From NCBI GenBank assembly GCA_015056055.1, contig SVHC01000021.1, positions 1 to 54,256 on the forward strand: 54,256 bases of DNA, written 5' to 3'. The notes under the pieces were generated by a model that ran no database searches, had not been told where the DNA came from, and worked only from the letters and a program-made list of their open reading frames with translations. Both the position numbers and the translations under genes were made by a program. Source of the DNA: Clostridiales bacterium. Its GTDB lineage: Bacteria; Bacillota; Clostridia; Christensenellales; Aristaeellaceae. Positions 1 through 9,038 of the stretch are shown here, in pieces. Numbering within the stretch: the stretch's first letter is position 1; every line of letters begins with the position of its first letter.

Positions 1-3000
1 GCCGTACTGCACATTCGTCAGGCGATTATCGTTATCGTAGGTATAGTTGGTGGCATAATCCGCCGTGCCAACGCGCTCACGCAGGGTGGAAAGATTGCTG
101 AACTTATCAAAATTCAGATCCGTGCGGTACAGCAGTGCGCCTTCACTATCGCGCAGAGTGCGGCGACAGGGGCGGTTTGCCATATCGTATTCCACCTGTT
201 CGGTGCGCTTGAGGATGTTATCCTCCACCTGCGCAATCTGACCATTTGCACCATATGCATAGGTATAGTTCGGTGCGGCAGCAACATCGGCAGTATCAAT
301 TGCCATTGCCGTTACGCGGTCAAATTCATCGTAGGCGTACTTCACCTTGCCGCCATTGCCGTACTGCACTTCGCTGACCAGATTGGAACGGTCATCCCTG
401 TACACATTGGTGGAAAGGGGCTGCGTGCCTACCAGAACACTGGTCTTGCGACCCATATCATCATAATTAAAGGTATAGGTCACATCACTTGCAGTGGAAG
501 TGGTGTTGTGCGCCACGGTCTTGATGCGGTCATTCTCGTAGGTATAATCATTGCGGTAGGTGCCGCCATTTGCAGATGCAAGAGTTGCAGTTACGCGGTT
601 GGCAGCATCGTAAACATAGTTCACGCTCTGACCCTTTGCATCCGTTACGGAATGCACAATGCCCACGTTATCATTGGGAACGATGGTCACAGCATTGCCG
701 CGTGCGTCCGTCTGCTGGGTAACATAGTTGCCATCCGCATTGTAAGTAACGCCCGTCTGCATTTTGAGGGTGGACGAATCCGCCTGTACCTTCTGCGCGA
801 TCACATTGCCATATTCATCGTGCTCAAACCATTCCTTCACGCCCATGGGAGTGGTGGAGGTTTTCAGCAGATGCTGCTGCTTTTCGGCAGTGGTGGAACC
901 ATAGGTCATGGTGTATTCAATACCCTCATCACGACCAGGCTGACGGTAGGAAATCAGGTTATCGTAGCTGTCGTATTCCATGCCCGATTTCTGGCTTGCA
1001 AGGTTGCCCGTGGCGATCAGGTTTTTGCCATCGTCATAGGCAAAACTCTGACCAAATTCTTCGCGATGCAGGAAGATATTGGCAAACTGAGCGGTGTTGG
1101 CATTCTTGGTATAAACGCACAGCACTTCTATGCGCTGATAATCACCAGGCACACGCAGCGGGAAGCATGCATGCTGCCAGCCAACCCATTCCTCGTTCAT
1201 GGGCAGCATCAGATAATCACTCCAAGTGCCCGAGGTGTTCATATAGCGCACCGCAAAGCCGAATCCACGGTCAGTGGTGGTCGCATTGGGAACGCTCTTG
1301 GCATTTGCCCAGCCGCCGAGGATGTAAACATCGCCAGCCTTACCGCTAACGGCAATCTGCTGCGTCATGCCCACCTGATTCTTATCAGGAATGCCCTGCA
1401 CCTGCAGATATTTGCCAGACAGTGCTGCAGGGAAGCCATTCGAAGCAGAGGGAGTAAATACGCCGTTCATCATATTCGCGGCAGTGTTTGCGCCCATCGT
1501 CCAGCCAGTGGCAAGGGTCTGAGTGCCGCTTGCATAGGTATAGCGGAAGTCACCGTTTGCAATCAGGTTTACGGAGTTGGCTGCTGCGCCTTCTTCCAGC
1601 TGCGGTGCACCAAACCATACCGTGCCGCCAGAACCTGCGTGCACAAGTTCAATATAATAGGAAGCGGAACCAGATCCATCGGGCGTGGTGTATACCAGGT
1701 GCTGACGCTCCCAGCCATCGGTAGGCAGTCCGTTTCCAGTGCTGGTGCCAATGGTGCCAATGATAGCATCGGTTGTAAGGGTATCTGCCGTGATGGATAC
1801 AGGGCGAATGCGCAGGAATGCACCAGTGCCAGTAATGGCAGATGATTTGGTGTAGGCAGAAAGGGAATACGTTTTGCCACATTCCAGGGAAATGGTCTGG
1901 CGGAAAATGCTCTCGCCACCTGCCGCGCCCTTGGTGATATACATGCTGGGCAGATTCAGGCAGGTATTGGAAGCAGACGAACCATGCACATCCGAGAAAG
2001 AACCCGTAACGCGTACCCAGGAGCTATACTGCATCGGGGCAGAAAGCAGGTTCATCACCGTCTTGCGCATACGGGAAGCATCGGAAGGATTGTTCTCAAT
2101 GGCGCTTTCGTACTTAGTAAAGCTTGCAAAGCCCAGTTCATCGCGCACACAAACCACGTTGCCCGAATCATTGAACTGATAGGTCAGCTTCTTGCCTGCA
2201 TTGCTGGTGGTGTTTGCTACTGCCGTGACTTCGGTGCACATATGCAGATAGTTAAACAGCATCTTAGCTCCGCGCTGGGTAACGGTAGCAGTATAGGAGC
2301 TACCCGATGCATGCAGCTGTTCCAGCGAAATCACGCGGCGCATCTGCTCCGTGGCTCCGCCTGCAATCACAGAACTGTCATAGCGGGAGATGGGTTCGTA
2401 TTCAATGTCCACGCGCACGCCATCATAATTGCAGGCACGGGTCATCTGCAGGCTGGGGAACGCGTAAGTATAGGTGGAATGCGACGCTGTACCGCCCAGC
2501 TCACTGTAACGAACACCAGTAAGACAATCGTAAGTATAGGTGAAGTAGACCGTACGCACCGTACCGCTTTCAGCTGCAGGGGTGGTGATGCTGGAAAGCA
2601 GGTTATTGGTGTAATAAAAATTGGTAGTGCGGCCTGCAGGATCAACGATGCTGGCAATCTGACCTTCATAAGAATTGTAGTTGTACAGCACCGTGTTCTC
2701 CATAGAGTCACGCACTGCAGCCAGCCAGGCATTCGTCCAGCCCGAGGTGATGTTGAAGCGCATCTGATTGTTGCCCTTATCGGTAATCACATAGTAAGTG
2801 GAATAGGGCTGCAGCTTCAGGCTCATGCCTTCAGCATCCTCATAAGGCGCAGAACCCACCTTGGGGAAATAGTGTTCGGTGCCATCGCCATCGACCCAGA
2901 TGTAATAATCCGTACCGCTGATGGTCTTTGAATAGATATACTGATGGGCGCTGGTCTTCCAGCCATAACCACAGTAATAGGGATTGGTTGCGGTGAGGCA

Positions 3001-4632
3001 GCTGTTGTAATAGTGGGAAACGGATACAGGCATGCGGTTACCAGTCATCACGGTATCCGTGTGTTCCAGTACCATGTTACCGTTGAAAATATCCGTGTAC
3101 ACCGTACCTGCACGGCCTGCACTCATGGATTCGTACTGCCACCAACTTTCGAGACCTGCATGAGAAACATAGTTTACATACATGGTAGGCTTGTAAGAAG
3201 TGGAAGAAGCATCCGCAGAATACAATTCGGAATAATGATTGCCAGAAACATTATCAGGCTTACGGAAAGCCACGCCATTGTTGCGGCTGATACCAGAATC
3301 ATCGGTCATGCACCAATGCTTGTACATGTTGGTAAGATCGAAGTACAGGTAACCAGAGCTGGCAGCAGGAATACATTCCTGTGCAGCAGTTTCCACATTA
3401 GCTGCAAGATCAGGGTTAAAGTTGAGCCAGTTGACAGAAGAAACATTCCAGGGAGCAAGCACTTCGTGTGCACTGATGTAATTCGTGCTGGCAGAAGACT
3501 GAACACGCAGGCGAAGCTGAGCACTGATCACAGTATCGCTGGTTTTGAGCTGCGCAAGCTGTTTAAATCGCATAAGGCCAACGAAGCGCTGACCCGTGGA
3601 ACCAGTACCGACCTTAATGTAGGATACAGAGTACGGATTGGTGGAAGTATCCTGGCAAAGGGTGGTATCTTCGATGTTCAGGGTGGCATTGGAAGAGATC
3701 ACAACAGGATCAATGGTCACAGGGAAGGTCGCATCCGCCACAAATGCGGTATCCAGAATATATTCCATGCGAATATACTCGCCGCAATCAGTAAGACAGA
3801 TATCTGCAATGGTTTCTTTTCCAGCAGCGTCGTAAACATACGGAGTATCCATTGCAAATGCAAGATTACCAGTTTCCTTATCCTTGATCAGCAGCTGCTT
3901 TTCGGCAGTGACTTCATAATCAAAGGATTTCGGCAGGCGAAGTTTCACATGCTGCAGCGCAGAAGGCTCTGCAAGGATGATATCTTCCTTCACGGTGTTG
4001 CTGCCCAGAGTGTAGCGAACACTGATACCAGGGAGAATGTTCTCATAAGTGTTCTCTGCCTTGAGCTGCGCAATATCACCACGGCGCTCCTGCTCGGTTT
4101 CAATCTCAGCAGAAAGATCCGAATTGCGGAGACTTTCCAGCGTGCGACCAACGAACTTCGGCATGCGCTGTGCCATTTTTACCAGGCGTTCCTGCTTCAT
4201 GGCTGCACCAGTGCGGGGTTTTGCGCGGGTAGGAGTGCATTCTTCCTCAAAGCCCCATGCGAAAGTCTTTCCGCCATCAGCAATGGAGGCAAGATTGTTT
4301 CCATCGGGCTGCTGCGGGAATTCCACACGCATGCGGTTGGCATGATTGCGAAGCACTGCACGACCATGCTCGTTTACGGCTTCTTCCAGGGTGTTATCGA
4401 TATCCTGCCACGCACCATCTTCCGTATCACGGAAGTGAACAGGTTCGGCGAATACGATAACCTGATGGCGATTGAGGCCAACGGTGTAATGCTTGATGAA
4501 TTCCTGACGCATTGCAATATCCTCTTCACCAGGCATGCGTGCGAACAGTTCATCCATGCGACTTGCGTGTTCCATCTGCTGCGGAATACGCGGGAACGAT
4601 TTGTTATCGTTCAGATTCATCTTGTTTTCCAT
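1..4632 (-). CDS. Rhs/YD-repeat protein with DNRLRE domain (3' end outside window)
   Basis: I translated the minus strand and found one open frame of 1544 codons from an ATG at 4632 (AAAGGAA just upstream) to base 1, with no stop, so the C-terminal part lies beyond the window. Residues about 300-480 match a DNRLRE-type beta domain with phrases such as ITIDPVV and RFVGLMRFK. Residues about 535-1000 hold Rhs-like strands (SHYYNS, IVDPAGRTTNFYYTNN). Residues about 910-1170 look like two CBM-type jelly rolls. From about 1200 to the edge, YD repeats recur (NYTYDNDNRLTNVQYG, YAYDEFDRVTAMA). There is no signal peptide. Such proteins form large shells, often around a C-terminal toxin that would be outside this window. 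It starts 54 bp after a truncated NlpC/P60 gene on the same strand. The large plus-strand frames over this stretch are shadows. The family is confident; the role is inferred. Confidence 0.9.
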   Translation of the reverse strand, partial: MENKMNLNDNKSFPRIPQQMEHASRMDELFARMPGEEDIAMRQEFIKHYTVGLNRHQVIVFAEPVHFRDTEDGAWQDIDNTLEEAVNEHGRAVLRNHANRMRVEFPQQPDGNNLASIADGGKTFAWGFEEECTPTRAKPRTGAAMKQERLVKMAQRMPKFVGRTLESLRNSDLSAEIETEQERRGDIAQLKAENTYENILPGISVRYTLGSNTVKEDIILAEPSALQHVKLRLPKSFDYEVTAEKQLLIKDKETGNLAFAMDTPYVYDAAGKETIADICLTDCGEYIRMEYILDTAFVADATFPVTIDPVVISSNATLNIEDTTLCQDTSTNPYSVSYIKVGTGSTGQRFVGLMRFKQLAQLKTSDTVISAQLRLRVQSSASTNYISAHEVLAPWNVSSVNWLNFNPDLAANVETAAQECIPAASSGYLYFDLTNMYKHWCMTDDSGISRNNGVAFRKPDNVSGNHYSELYSADASSTSYKPTMYVNYVSHAGLESWWQYESMSAGRAGTVYTDIFNGNMVLEHTDTVMTGNRMPVSVSHYYNSCLTATNPYYCGYGWKTSAHQYIYSKTISGTDYYIWVDGDGTEHYFPKVGSAPYEDAEGMSLKLQPYSTYYVITDKGNNQMRFNITSGWTNAWLAAVRDSMENTVLYNYNSYEGQIASIVDPAGRTTNFYYTNNLLSSITTPAAESGTVRTVYFTYTYDCLTGVRYSELGGTASHSTYTYAFPSLQMTRACNYDGVRVDIEYEPISRYDSSVIAGGATEQMRRVISLEQLHASGSSYTATVTQRGAKMLFNYLHMCTEVTAVANTTSNAGKKLTYQFNDSGNVVCVRDELGFASFTKYESAIENNPSDASRMRKTVMNLLSAPMQYSSWVRVTGSFSDVHGSSASNTCLNLPSMYITKGAAGGESIFRQTISLECGKTYSLSAYTKSSAITGTGAFLRIRPVSITADTLTTDAIIGTIGTSTGNGLPTDGWERQHLVYTTPDGSGSASYYIELVHAGSGGTVWFGAPQLEEGAAANSVNLIANGDFRYTYASGTQTLATGWTMGANTAANMMNGVFTPSASNGFPAALSGKYLQVQGIPDKNQVGMTQQIAVSGKAGDVYILGGWANAKSVPNATTTDRGFGFAVRYMNTSGTWSDYLMLPMNEEWVGWQHACFPLRVPGDYQRIEVLCVYTKNANTAQFANIFLHREEFGQSFAYDDGKNLIATGNLASQKSGMEYDSYDNLISYRQPGRDEGIEYTMTYGSTTAEKQQHLLKTSTTPMGVKEWFEHDEYGNVIAQKVQADSSTLKMQTGVTYNADGNYVTQQTDARGNAVTIVPNDNVGIVHSVTDAKGQSVNYVYDAANRVTATLASANGGTYRNDYTYENDRIKTVAHNTTSTASDVTYTFNYDDMGRKTSVLVGTQPLSTNVYRDDRSNLVSEVQYGNGGKVKYAYDEFDRVTAMAIDTADVAAAPNYTYAYGANGQIAQVEDNILKRTEQVEYDMANRPCRRTLRDSEGALLYRTDLNFDKFSNLSTLRERVGTADYATNYTYDNDNRLTNVQYG

Positions 4633-4686
4633 AGTTCATTTCCTTTCATATTGTAGATTGATAATTGTGGAACGTTGCGGAAGTAC

Positions 4687-5013
4687 TCAGCATCCATCCT
4701 GAGTACCCAGAATGGAATCCAGCTTATTCTGGATTTTTTTGATTCCGCCTTCAATGTTGTCACTCAGGCGTTCGATGGTTGCCTGATAAGTTGCAGGCCA
4801 CAGGAGTTCAAAATCATCATCATAAACCTCCTGATTGCTGCGTGGTACTGTGCCGCCATATTTCCAGCATTTGCCCATTGCTGTATAGGCACGTGCAACC
4901 AGGGATGAACAATCGAATATTCCATCAGCTGTTCGTTTTGCCTGACTGTAAGAACATCCGATTTTTCCAATAGCCCATTCTGCTGCTCGGGCGGCTACTT
5001 TAACATGATTCAT
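4687..5013 (-). CDS. truncated NlpC/P60-like peptidase
   Basis: This 108-aa product starts at an ATG preceded by AGAGAGG; a start 17 codons further upstream lacks such a site. Residues 1-75 resemble the N-terminal half of phage-type NlpC/P60 cell-wall peptidases, with the nucleophile motif IFDCSSLVARAY (Cys35) and FELLWPATYQ. After residue about 78 the sequence changes to a charged helix ending SILGTQDGC. The region that should carry the catalytic His and third polar residue is absent, so it is probably not an active peptidase. It lies 54 bp upstream of the Rhs gene and may be co-transcribed with it. It could be a decayed endolysin, or a short protein that keeps only the binding half. Confidence 0.65.
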   Translation of the reverse strand: MNHVKVAARAAEWAIGKIGCSYSQAKRTADGIFDCSSLVARAYTAMGKCWKYGGTVPRSNQEVYDDDFELLWPATYQATIERLSDNIEGGIKKIQNKLDSILGTQDGC

Positions 5014-5436
5014 TAAGGTGCCTCTCTTTCTATTGGCAATCGATGTTCGGAACGTCCTGCTCACACTTTCGGTACGCTTAGAGCTTGACCGTACACAGTT
5101 TTATCTGCAAGTGCATCTTCGCAACTTTCCCCAACAGGCGAATGCCAATTATTCAGTTATCAAGGAGCGCTGAAGGATTACCTCCTTCGCCTTACGAACG
5201 CTGGAACTCACAGAAGGAAGGAGTAGATTTTATTTTTTCTTTTTCTTAACATTCTAATTATCCCGCTCCTGCTTTCCGTTTTTTCCGCATAAAAAAAGCA
5301 CCCGTCTTATACGACAGGTGCCAATTAACACTATAGCTTTATGCTGTTTGATTCATGTACTAAAATCAATAAACAGGCATCGAAATACAATGTATGTGGC
5401 TACGTACAGTCCTGTGCATTGCCACATACATTTTTA
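5014..5436. other. gene-free gap, leader of the NlpC/Rhs pair
   Basis: No convincing gene is present here. It contains a minus-strand terminator at 5291-5321, a purine-rich stretch near 5200-5250, and what should be the promoter for the NlpC-like and Rhs genes, for which I could not pick clear boxes. A short plus-strand frame at 5341-5541 has no ribosome binding site and overlaps the helicase remnant. Confidence 0.5.
5291..5321 (-). terminator. rho-independent terminator
   Basis: On the minus strand GCACCTGTC, a six-base loop and GACGGGTGC form a nine-pair stem with one wobble, followed by seven T. It closes the transcript coming from the helicase remnant and separates it from the NlpC/Rhs pair. 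Confidence 0.85.
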
Positions 5437-6839
5437 TTATACTTGATTTTCGTCAGAATTTTTAGATACTATCTTAATCCCTCTCTTTGTATCGCCTTTT
5501 CTGCTAGTACTCCTAGATTCAATGCGATACGGAACATATAATGCCTCCAACCCTTTATTTACCCTATTTCTTGTTGGCCTGGGAGGCAATGCCATCATAA
5601 ATCCCAATTCACTAAGGATATTCTGTCTCTCATCATCTACCAGATAGTCCCTTCGTGCTCCTGACAATATTTTATTATTTCTTCCTCAGATATAATTTCC
5701 GTTGCTTGTTGTGGAATATATTCTATTCCCTTACATGTAGCAAACTCTTCTATATCCCTTATCCACTTGAATCCTTTATCTCCACAAAGGATCTTATTTA
5801 CTCTCCATTGTTCGGCATATCGGTTCGTAAACACCTCAAATCTCCCCAACAAATGATTGAATTTCAAATATTGATTGCTATCTTCTATCATTTTAATATA
5901 CATCGGGAGTACCGATCCGCCCAGAGTAGATAAACTGTACTCACCTTCATATAAATGCGCTATATCTAGTGCGCCTCTATCATAGAATTCTTTCTCAAAG
6001 TACAGTGTAGATGCTTCTTTCTCAATCTCGTTACTGAGATAATTATTTGCAGATGGCTTTCCCATTTTATGAGCATAATGCCATTCCATGTAATTCTTAT
6101 GCAGCATATCATCAGTAACCGCATGTTGTTTTGCGTCAAAAATTACATATAACACATCTAAGCCTTCACGTATCCTTCCTGCAAACTGCTGTATTTCCGA
6201 AAGAATATGGCTTTCACAAAAAGCAATCTTTAGATTCGTATCTTTGATATTAACGCCTTCCTTAAGACTGGATGTTGTCAATAATATTCTGCATTTCTCG
6301 TTCAAACTTTGTGTTTCTTGAATCGTTTCCTTTGTCAGAGCGCATTTTTCCTCCAATCCAGCATATTCCGTCTTTAGCTCAGATACCTTGTCTTCACTCA
6401 TGCAGATTGCAATTTCACTTTCATCAAACCCTAGTTCTTTCAATCTTGCCACCAAACTTTTTTTGCCTGAAACTATTCTTCTTGCAGAGTTACTGTAATA
6501 TATTGTCTTTTCAGCCTGCGGCATCCTACCTATAATTTCAAACGCAGATTTTTTATCGATGATCCTAATCGTTTTCGGCAATACTTCAACACAATCTTCC
6601 GTCATGTCAAATATTTTATATTTCTTTTTCAAGTATCCATGCATTGGCTCAGGGGTTCCAGTCATCAAGATTACTTTTATCCTCGGATATTTCTCCGCTA
6701 TATATTCAACAAAAGCAAATACATGGAAAGAAGATGCTGCGTATGTAGCATCCGAAAACATCGAATGCGCCTCATCAACCACAACAAAATCGAAGTGTTC
6801 AATAATTTCGTCTATACTCCATCCAAAATCGTAGGTTAT
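5437..6839 (-). pseudogene. DEAD/DEAH-box helicase remnant (5'-truncated and frameshifted)
   Basis: The frame opens right after a TGA at 6842-6840 with no ATG or ribosome binding site, and reads into FVVVDEAHS (motif II, DEAH), LMTGTPEP (motif III), LLTTSSLKEGVN (motifs IV-V region) and QQFAGRIREG (motif VI). The N-terminal RecA lobe with Walker A is missing. The frame stops at 5637, and a second frame of 76 codons (5437-5667) overlaps it by 31 bp and continues with DERQNILSELGF and a basic tail, as expected of one protein split by a frameshift. Helicases of this type occur on mobile elements of gut Clostridia (from memory). It is flanked by ardC and the NlpC/Rhs pair. It might be two expressed fragments, but decay is the simpler reading. 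Confidence 0.7.
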
Positions 6840-6842
6840 TCA

Positions 6843-7251
6843 CAATTATTTGTACACTTCGCTTTTTTACAATAACTGATCAACAATTCTGTTCTATCTG
6901 TATAGTAACACAAATACACCTAAAATTACAGCCAATTCTCCTTATTCCGCTGACGCGCCTTCGGCTTGTCGTGCGAATTTCGCCTTCGGCTCAATCGCAC
7001 ATTTATTATCTAATTACCTTAAATGCGAAAATTTTTATTTCTCTTATGATACAGCAAAAATTTCGCAATTTTCCATTCGAAGAACTTTTCATCATCCTTC
7101 TCTTCCCCTTTGTGCTGTTACCCTTATCACCTTTACCGTTGTTTGTATCCGTTTATTTGAAAAACACCTTGTTTTTAAGCCGTTTAAGTGTGCAAATTAT
7201 CAACTGTTTTCTTTGCCAGCCTCCTGACAACCAAGAGGCTGGCTATAATGG
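6843..7251. other. AT-rich gap with scar-like repeats
   Basis: No gene is supported. The stretch is strongly AT-rich and contains two copies of CGCCTTCGGCT near 6965-6995, 20-odd bases apart. At about 7218-7245 there is an inverted repeat, CCAGCCTC / GAGGCTGG, just past the ardC stop. That stem has no T-run on either strand, so it is at best a weak terminator. The missing 5' part of the helicase gene would have lain here, so this gap probably marks an old deletion or insertion. Confidence 0.45.
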
Positions 7252-8070
7252 TTAACCGAGTATCAGGTTCACAGCCTTTTCCGCCTTCCCTGCCGCGCTT
7301 AGAATGAAACGTTTGTCATCTTTCAAGACTTTCAGCCAGTTCTGAATGTAGGCTGTGGAGTTTCGGAAGCTTTCCAAGGTTTCCAATCCGACGTAGTTCA
7401 CGAGCGTTGCTGCACCAATTTCTGCGACAAGCTCCTCTTTGCTGTAGGCTTCAGAACCAAAGAAAGCAGTCTTTTCAATGCGGTTCAGGCGTGAAGGATG
7501 ACCTGTCGAATGTGCAGCCTCATGGAATGCTGTGCTATAATATTCAGAAGTTGCAGCAAACTGTTCCATGCGAGGAATCGTAATAGAATCAGTGGAAGGG
7601 CGATAGAAAGCTCTGTCTCCTTTTTCATGGATCAGCTTTACACCTTCGCGGGAGCAATAGTCAGCAATAATGCGGTCGGCGGTTTCGTCTGCGTTTGCGG
7701 TCTTCGGCATAGGTTTATCATACTTGGCTTTCAGCCCTTCGCATTGATCAATATGGAAGACATTGTAGTATCGAAGGAACGGCACTTCCTTCTTTTCGCC
7801 TGTCTCTTCGTCTTCCTGTTCAATCCATTTCCAGAACACGACCATCTGCGACTTCTCGCCCTTCTTGACCTTGCCGCCTTCCTGCTGACACTGGTTAAAG
7901 GTCAGGTATTCGCCAGCCCTGCCAAGAAGCATTTGGTTCAAGAGGCTATAAGGTTTTCCAGTCGCATGACTGATGCAGCCGCCCGAGGAAATCCAAGGTT
8001 TTTGCCAAGGGATGTTTCCCTGCTCCATTTCTGCAATAATGCGGGAAGTAACTTCTGCGTAAATATCCAT
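7252..8070 (-). CDS. ArdC-like antirestriction protein
   Basis: The 272-aa protein has two expected parts. Residues 1-110 form the ArdC_N single-strand DNA-binding domain (WQKPWISSGG, NQMLLGRAGEYLTF, GEKSQMVVFWKW). Residues 125-270 form a zincin-like metallopeptidase domain with HEAAH (His183, Glu184, His187) and AYSKEELVAEIGAA. The start was set at the ATG behind AAAGGAG; a start ten codons upstream has no site. ArdC-family proteins protect incoming conjugative DNA from restriction, so this gene marks plasmid- or ICE-derived cargo. It follows a 94-aa gene on the same strand after a 120-bp gap with two strong hairpins. Confidence 0.88.
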   Translation of the reverse strand: MDIYAEVTSRIIAEMEQGNIPWQKPWISSGGCISHATGKPYSLLNQMLLGRAGEYLTFNQCQQEGGKVKKGEKSQMVVFWKWIEQEDEETGEKKEVPFLRYYNVFHIDQCEGLKAKYDKPMPKTANADETADRIIADYCSREGVKLIHEKGDRAFYRPSTDSITIPRMEQFAATSEYYSTAFHEAAHSTGHPSRLNRIEKTAFFGSEAYSKEELVAEIGAATLVNYVGLETLESFRNSTAYIQNWLKVLKDDKRFILSAAGKAEKAVNLILG

Positions 8071-8091
8071 TTTCTTTGCTCCTTTGCTTGT

Positions 8092-8187
8092 GGGGAGCAA
8101 GGAATTGTGGTAGAATGTCCTTGCTCCCCTGATTCTGTGGTAAGGGTCTGGGGTGCGTGGGGCTGAATGCTGTGGTAGGCATTCAGC
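8092..8187 (-). promoter_or_regulatory. double-hairpin leader of the ardC-like gene
   Basis: Two perfect inverted repeats lie between the 94-aa gene and ardC. GGGGAGCAAGGA at 8092-8103 pairs with 8118-8129 (12 bp), and GCTGAATGC at 8162-8170 pairs with 8179-8187 (9 bp). TGTGGTA occurs three times, at 8106, 8136 and 8171, once in each loop and once between the stems. The first stem ends about 22 bases before the ardC start. Control of ardC by RNA structure or by a protein binding the repeats is an inference. Confidence 0.5.
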
Positions 8188-8190
8188 TTT

Positions 8191-8475
8191 TTAATTTGCC
8201 AAGACGACGGAGAAGCGGCGGGTGGTGGTAGTCTTGCCGTACTCCTGCCAGATTTCGGGAAGGTCTTTTCGCAAGGCGGTGGTATCAATGCGGGTACTGG
8301 TGACGGGCTTCCAAGTGACCTTGAAAGCTCCTGCCGTGAGGGTGTCTGTATTACATTCGGTCATGTGTCCCTTAATTGCGTCCTGAATGGCTTCGATCTC
8401 TGCATTCAGTTCTTCAGCCATCTTGCGAAGTTCTGCCAGTTCTGTGAGTTTGCAAATAAGTTCGTTGGTTGCCAT
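8191..8475 (-). CDS. small conserved mobile-element protein, function unknown
   Basis: The 94-aa product has a helical, probably coiled-coil N-terminal half (LTELAELRKMAEELNAEIEA) and a beta-rich C-terminal half (GAFKVTWKPVTSTRIDTTAL, TTTTRRFSVVLAN). I do not recognise a named family. Similar small proteins sit beside ArdC-like genes in Clostridia mobile elements, as far as I recall, and here it precedes ardC on the same strand. The start has a good AGGAGG seven bases upstream, and a clear promoter lies at 8527-8555. Confidence 0.7.
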   Translation of the reverse strand: MATNELICKLTELAELRKMAEELNAEIEAIQDAIKGHMTECNTDTLTAGAFKVTWKPVTSTRIDTTALRKDLPEIWQEYGKTTTTRRFSVVLAN

Positions 8476-8526
8476 AGTGTTTGCCTCCTGTTTGGTGAAT
8501 CTTTTGCGTTTTTACCTCGCACCTAT

Positions 8527-8555
8527 ATAATACAGGTTTTCCCAATCATTATCAA
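8527..8555 (-). promoter_or_regulatory. sigma-A-type promoter for the 94-aa gene and ardC
   Basis: On the minus strand TTGATA is followed after 17 bases by TATTAT, about 50 bases before the start codon. It faces away from the plus-strand promoter at 8596, so the XRE protein made from that promoter could control both. Confidence 0.7.
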
Positions 8556-8595
8556 GACTTTTCTAAAGCGTTTTCTAAATATTTTTTCACTATCA

Positions 8596-8624
8596 TTGAC
8601 GTTAATCAGAAAAAACTGTATAAT
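8596..8624 (+). promoter_or_regulatory. consensus promoter for the small XRE gene
   Basis: TTGACG, 17 bases, TATAAT, then AAGGAGG shortly before the ATG at 8644. This is close to ideal for a vegetative promoter. Confidence 0.85.
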
Positions 8625-8643
8625 ATTTAAGGAGGCGATAATA

Positions 8644-8853
8644 ATGACGATTTCTCAGAAAATCAAAATGGCTCTCGCATACAAAGGTATGAGCGAGGCA
8701 GAACTAGCTCGTTCAATCGGTACAAGCCCTTCCGCATTTAACCAACGAATGAAAACTGGAAAGTTTTCTTCTGAAGAAATGAAAAAAATTGCAGAATCAT
8801 TAGAAGCTAGTTTTTTCTTCGGCTTTGAGTTCAAAGATGGCACAAAGATCTAG
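8644..8853 (+). CDS. small XRE-family HTH regulator
   Basis: This 69-aa protein is almost only a helix-turn-helix domain: IKMALAYKGMSEAELARSIG, then SPSAFNQRMKTGKFSSEEMKKIAESL. It starts at the ATG behind AAGGAGG and has its own consensus promoter; a longer frame upstream would have to start within that promoter region and is rejected. It is transcribed divergently from the 94-aa/ardC pair, the usual arrangement for a repressor of that operon and of itself. That role is inferred from position. Confidence 0.85.
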   Translation: MTISQKIKMALAYKGMSEAELARSIGTSPSAFNQRMKTGKFSSEEMKKIAESLEASFFFGFEFKDGTKI

Positions 8854-8955
8854 GGGGCTATATAAAACTTTTCTGCCTGTAATATCTTCGTGCAAATAAA
8901 GAGTCTGATTCATCTGTTCACAAGCCGCATAATATCAGTCGCTTTTACGGATGTA

Positions 8956-8984
8956 TTGACATATATAGCATCCTGCTCTATAAT
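8956..8984 (+). promoter_or_regulatory. consensus promoter for the second XRE gene
   Basis: TTGACA, exactly 17 bases, TATAAT; the ATG at 9039 follows AAAGGAA. Both boxes match the vegetative consensus perfectly. Confidence 0.88.
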
Positions 8985-9038
8985 TATCTTGTAAGCTAAC
9001 TTGCATACACTTTCCCTTGTTAGAAAGGAATCATTCTT

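Noticed and set aside
508-4656. Three long plus-strand frames (508-1845, 1984-2931, 2944-4656) as genes
   Set aside because: They translate to low-meaning sequence, while the opposite strand gives a continuous Rhs/YD-repeat protein with clear motifs and a ribosome binding site.
7218-7245. CCAGCCTC/GAGGCTGG stem as an ardC terminator
   Set aside because: The stem is good but neither strand has a T-run after it.
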